Assembly: GCA_039815505.1 (NCBI GenBank)
Contig: JBCBZE010000038.1
Coordinates: forward strand, 1-16,638
Length of the DNA stretch: 16,638 nt
Source: CANLWN01 sp039815505
GTDB taxonomy: Bacteria; Bacteroidota; Bacteroidia; Flavobacteriales; Flavobacteriaceae
Direction of reading: 5' to 3'
Part shown: positions 15,370-16,638 of the stretch, one piece after another
Layout: each line of letters begins with the position of its first letter
Position numbering within the stretch: position 1 is the first letter of the stretch
Notes under the pieces: model-generated
Seen by the model: the letters and a program-made list of their open reading frames with translations, nothing else
Databases searched by the model: none
Told to the model about the DNA's origin: nothing
Translations under genes and position numbers: made by a program

Positions 15370-16371
15370 CTACCCGTTAAGATTTTTCCAATACCAATCT
15401 ATCGCTTCTTTTAATCCTGCTTTTACGCTATACTGAGGTGTATAACCCAATAATTTTTTTGCTTTGGCAATAGATGCAAGGGAATGGGGTACGTCACCTT
15501 GACGAACAGGGCCATAGTTAATAGGGACACTTTTTATACCACTATCAAACTTGGATAGATAATTCCGCAATAATTCCGCAAGTTCCCCTATCGTTGTACG
15601 TTCTCCATAGGCAATGTTATACACCGTGTTTAAGGCTTCGGAATTGTTTACGGACAAAGATTTAAAATTTGCTTGGATTACATTATCAATATAGGTAAAG
15701 TCTCTGGAGAACGTACCGTCCCCGTTAATAATAGGTGATTTATGACCTATGAAATTTAAAACAAACTTTGGAATTACCGCTGCATAGGGTCCATTGGGAT
15801 CTTGATGTTTGCCAAACACATTAAAGTATCGTAAGCCAATGGTTTCAATGCCATACGTTTTTGAGAAAACATCGGCGTAAAGCTCATTTACATATTTTGT
15901 AACGGCATAGGGGGAAAGCGGCCTCCCAATTTCATTCTCTACCTTGGGCAGTGTTTTGGAGTCTCCATAGGTGGATGAACTTGCGGCATATACCACACGA
16001 TCAACACCAGTGTCCCTAGCGCTAATCAATATATTTAGGAAACCGGAGACGTTCACCTCATTGCTTGCAATAGGATCTTTTATAGAGCGTGGTACTGAAC
16101 CTAGGGCCGCTTGATGTAGTACATAATCGGCCCCTTTACAGGCGGTCATACATGTATTTAAATCCCTAATATCCCCTTGGTCAAAAGTAAAGTTGGAATG
16201 ACTTAGAATTTCTTCAATATTTTCTATTTTTCCCGTGGAAAGGTTGTCCAGGCATCGTACTTTATTCCCGTTTTCCAATAAAGCAATACAAAGATTAGAT
16301 CCTATAAAACCTGCTCCTCCGGTGACCAGTATTACTTTAGTGGAATCGAGTTTCAAATCTTTAATGATCAT
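15370..16371 (-). CDS. wbpP: UDP-N-acetylglucosamine 4-epimerase, WbpP-like
   Basis: An extended SDR epimerase interconverting C4 epimers of UDP-N-acetylhexosamines, here probably UDP-GlcNAc to UDP-GalNAc. The NAD motif is VTGGAGFIGSN (16-26). The active site is AASSSTYG (129-136) with S133, then SPYAVTKY (153-160) with Y155 and K159. RYFNVFGKHQDPNGPYAAV (181-199) closely matches the segment I recall from Pseudomonas WbpP. S297 in VPHS aligns with WbpP S306, the small residue that admits N-acetylated substrates where E. coli GalE has a tyrosine. The frame extends to a TTG at 16447-16449, but the ATG at 16369-16371 gives a usual 333-residue protein and is preferred. The gene starts about 125 bases after the upstream epimerase gene and leads into wbpO. 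Confidence 0.9.
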   Translation of the reverse strand: MIIKDLKLDSTKVILVTGGAGFIGSNLCIALLENGNKVRCLDNLSTGKIENIEEILSHSNFTFDQGDIRDLNTCMTACKGADYVLHQAALGSVPRSIKDPIASNEVNVSGFLNILISARDTGVDRVVYAASSSTYGDSKTLPKVENEIGRPLSPYAVTKYVNELYADVFSKTYGIETIGLRYFNVFGKHQDPNGPYAAVIPKFVLNFIGHKSPIINGDGTFSRDFTYIDNVIQANFKSLSVNNSEALNTVYNIAYGERTTIGELAELLRNYLSKFDSGIKSVPINYGPVRQGDVPHSLASIAKAKKLLGYTPQYSVKAGLKEAIDWYWKNLNG

Positions 16372-16496
16372 ATTGGATGGGTATTGATTTTTTGTGGAAA
16401 ATAGGAATTGCTTAAGGGTGTTTTTGGAGCGTTCAATTATAAGTTTCAAAACGCCAAATGGTGGGATTCCGAGCTAGGATATATATAGATTTACGT

Positions 16497-16638
16497 CTAA
16501 GTTCCATAGTATTCGGAATACCATTCCACATACTTCCTTACTCCCTCCTGGATTGTTGTATTGGGCTTATATCCATAATCCTCTATAAGGTTGTCCACAT
16601 TGGCCCATGTCTTTTCCACATCGCCCGGCTGTATGGGA
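16497..16638 (-). CDS. C-terminal end of a UDP-glucuronate 4-epimerase-like SDR (cut by window edge)
   Basis: The last 46 codons of a gene running in from the right edge, ending at TAG (16497-16499). The readable end contains QPGDV near the edge, then TWANVD, IEDYGYKPNTTIQEG, and a Tyr-rich tail VEWYSEYYGT. This pattern is the usual C-terminus of the CapI/LpsL group of NAD-dependent epimerases, which convert UDP-glucuronate to UDP-galacturonate. That would use the product of the ugd gene in this window. Other epimerases of the extended SDR family end similarly, so the superfamily is fairly sure and the substrate is inferred. The catalytic half is outside the window. Confidence 0.72.
   Translation of the reverse strand, partial: PIQPGDVEKTWANVDNLIEDYGYKPNTTIQEGVRKYVEWYSEYYGT

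Noticed and set aside
16372..16449. Longer N-terminus (26 residues) for the WbpP-like epimerase from a TTG
   Set aside because: The internal ATG gives the usual family length and a short lead into the NAD motif; the extension shows no family-like sequence. It cannot be excluded without proteomics.
1..16638. Mobile elements, CRISPR arrays, tRNA or rRNA genes
   Set aside because: No transposase or integrase frames, no regularly spaced direct repeats and no tRNA-like cloverleaf were seen; gap contents are short and AT-rich.

Overview
The window looks like part of a surface-polysaccharide locus (capsule or O-antigen type, Wzx/Wzy-dependent) from a member of the Bacteroidota, most likely a marine Flavobacteriaceae species. 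This rests on the AT-rich sequence, the lack of clear Shine-Dalgarno sequences, a TAnnTTTG-type promoter element, and protein variants common in that group, such as a ~360-residue GDP-fucose synthase and a eukaryote-like UDP-glucose dehydrogenase. The genus assignment is inference. There are 14 complete genes and one gene cut by the right edge. Thirteen complete genes and the partial one are on the minus strand; a single glycosyltransferase gene at 11409-12203 is on the plus strand. No rRNA, tRNA, CRISPR array, transposase or phage gene is visible.

Read in the direction of transcription, the right block (16638 to 12324) is a UDP-uronic-acid module. It holds the C-terminal end of a UDP-glucuronate 4-epimerase-like protein, a WbpP-like UDP-N-acetylhexosamine 4-epimerase, a WbpO-like UDP-N-acetylhexosamine 6-dehydrogenase and, after a 343-base gap, a UDP-glucose 6-dehydrogenase. 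Together these could make UDP-GlcA, UDP-GalA and UDP-GalNAcA. The block ends at a hairpin terminator (12281-12320) shared with the convergent plus-strand glycosyltransferase gene.

The middle block (10934 to 7101) encodes a GT-B glycosyltransferase, a Wzx flippase and a GT4 glycosyltransferase; the last two overlap by ATGA. A 234-base gap rich in inverted repeats follows. The left block (6866 to 7) begins with gmd and fcl, which make GDP-L-fucose from GDP-mannose. After them come a GT-A glycosyltransferase, two left-handed beta-helix acyltransferases, a Wzy-like polymerase and a GT2 glycosyltransferase.

Taken together, the genes predict an acidic repeat unit containing uronic acids and possibly fucose, probably O-acetylated, flipped by Wzx and polymerised by Wzy. 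The initiating sugar-phosphate transferase and the export proteins (Wza/Wzc type) are not in the window. No glycosyltransferase here could be recognised as a fucosyltransferase. The most unusual sequence features are non-coding: a long inverted repeat ending one base before the gmd start codon, mutually exclusive small hairpins just upstream of it, and the isolated plus-strand gene with its own signals.
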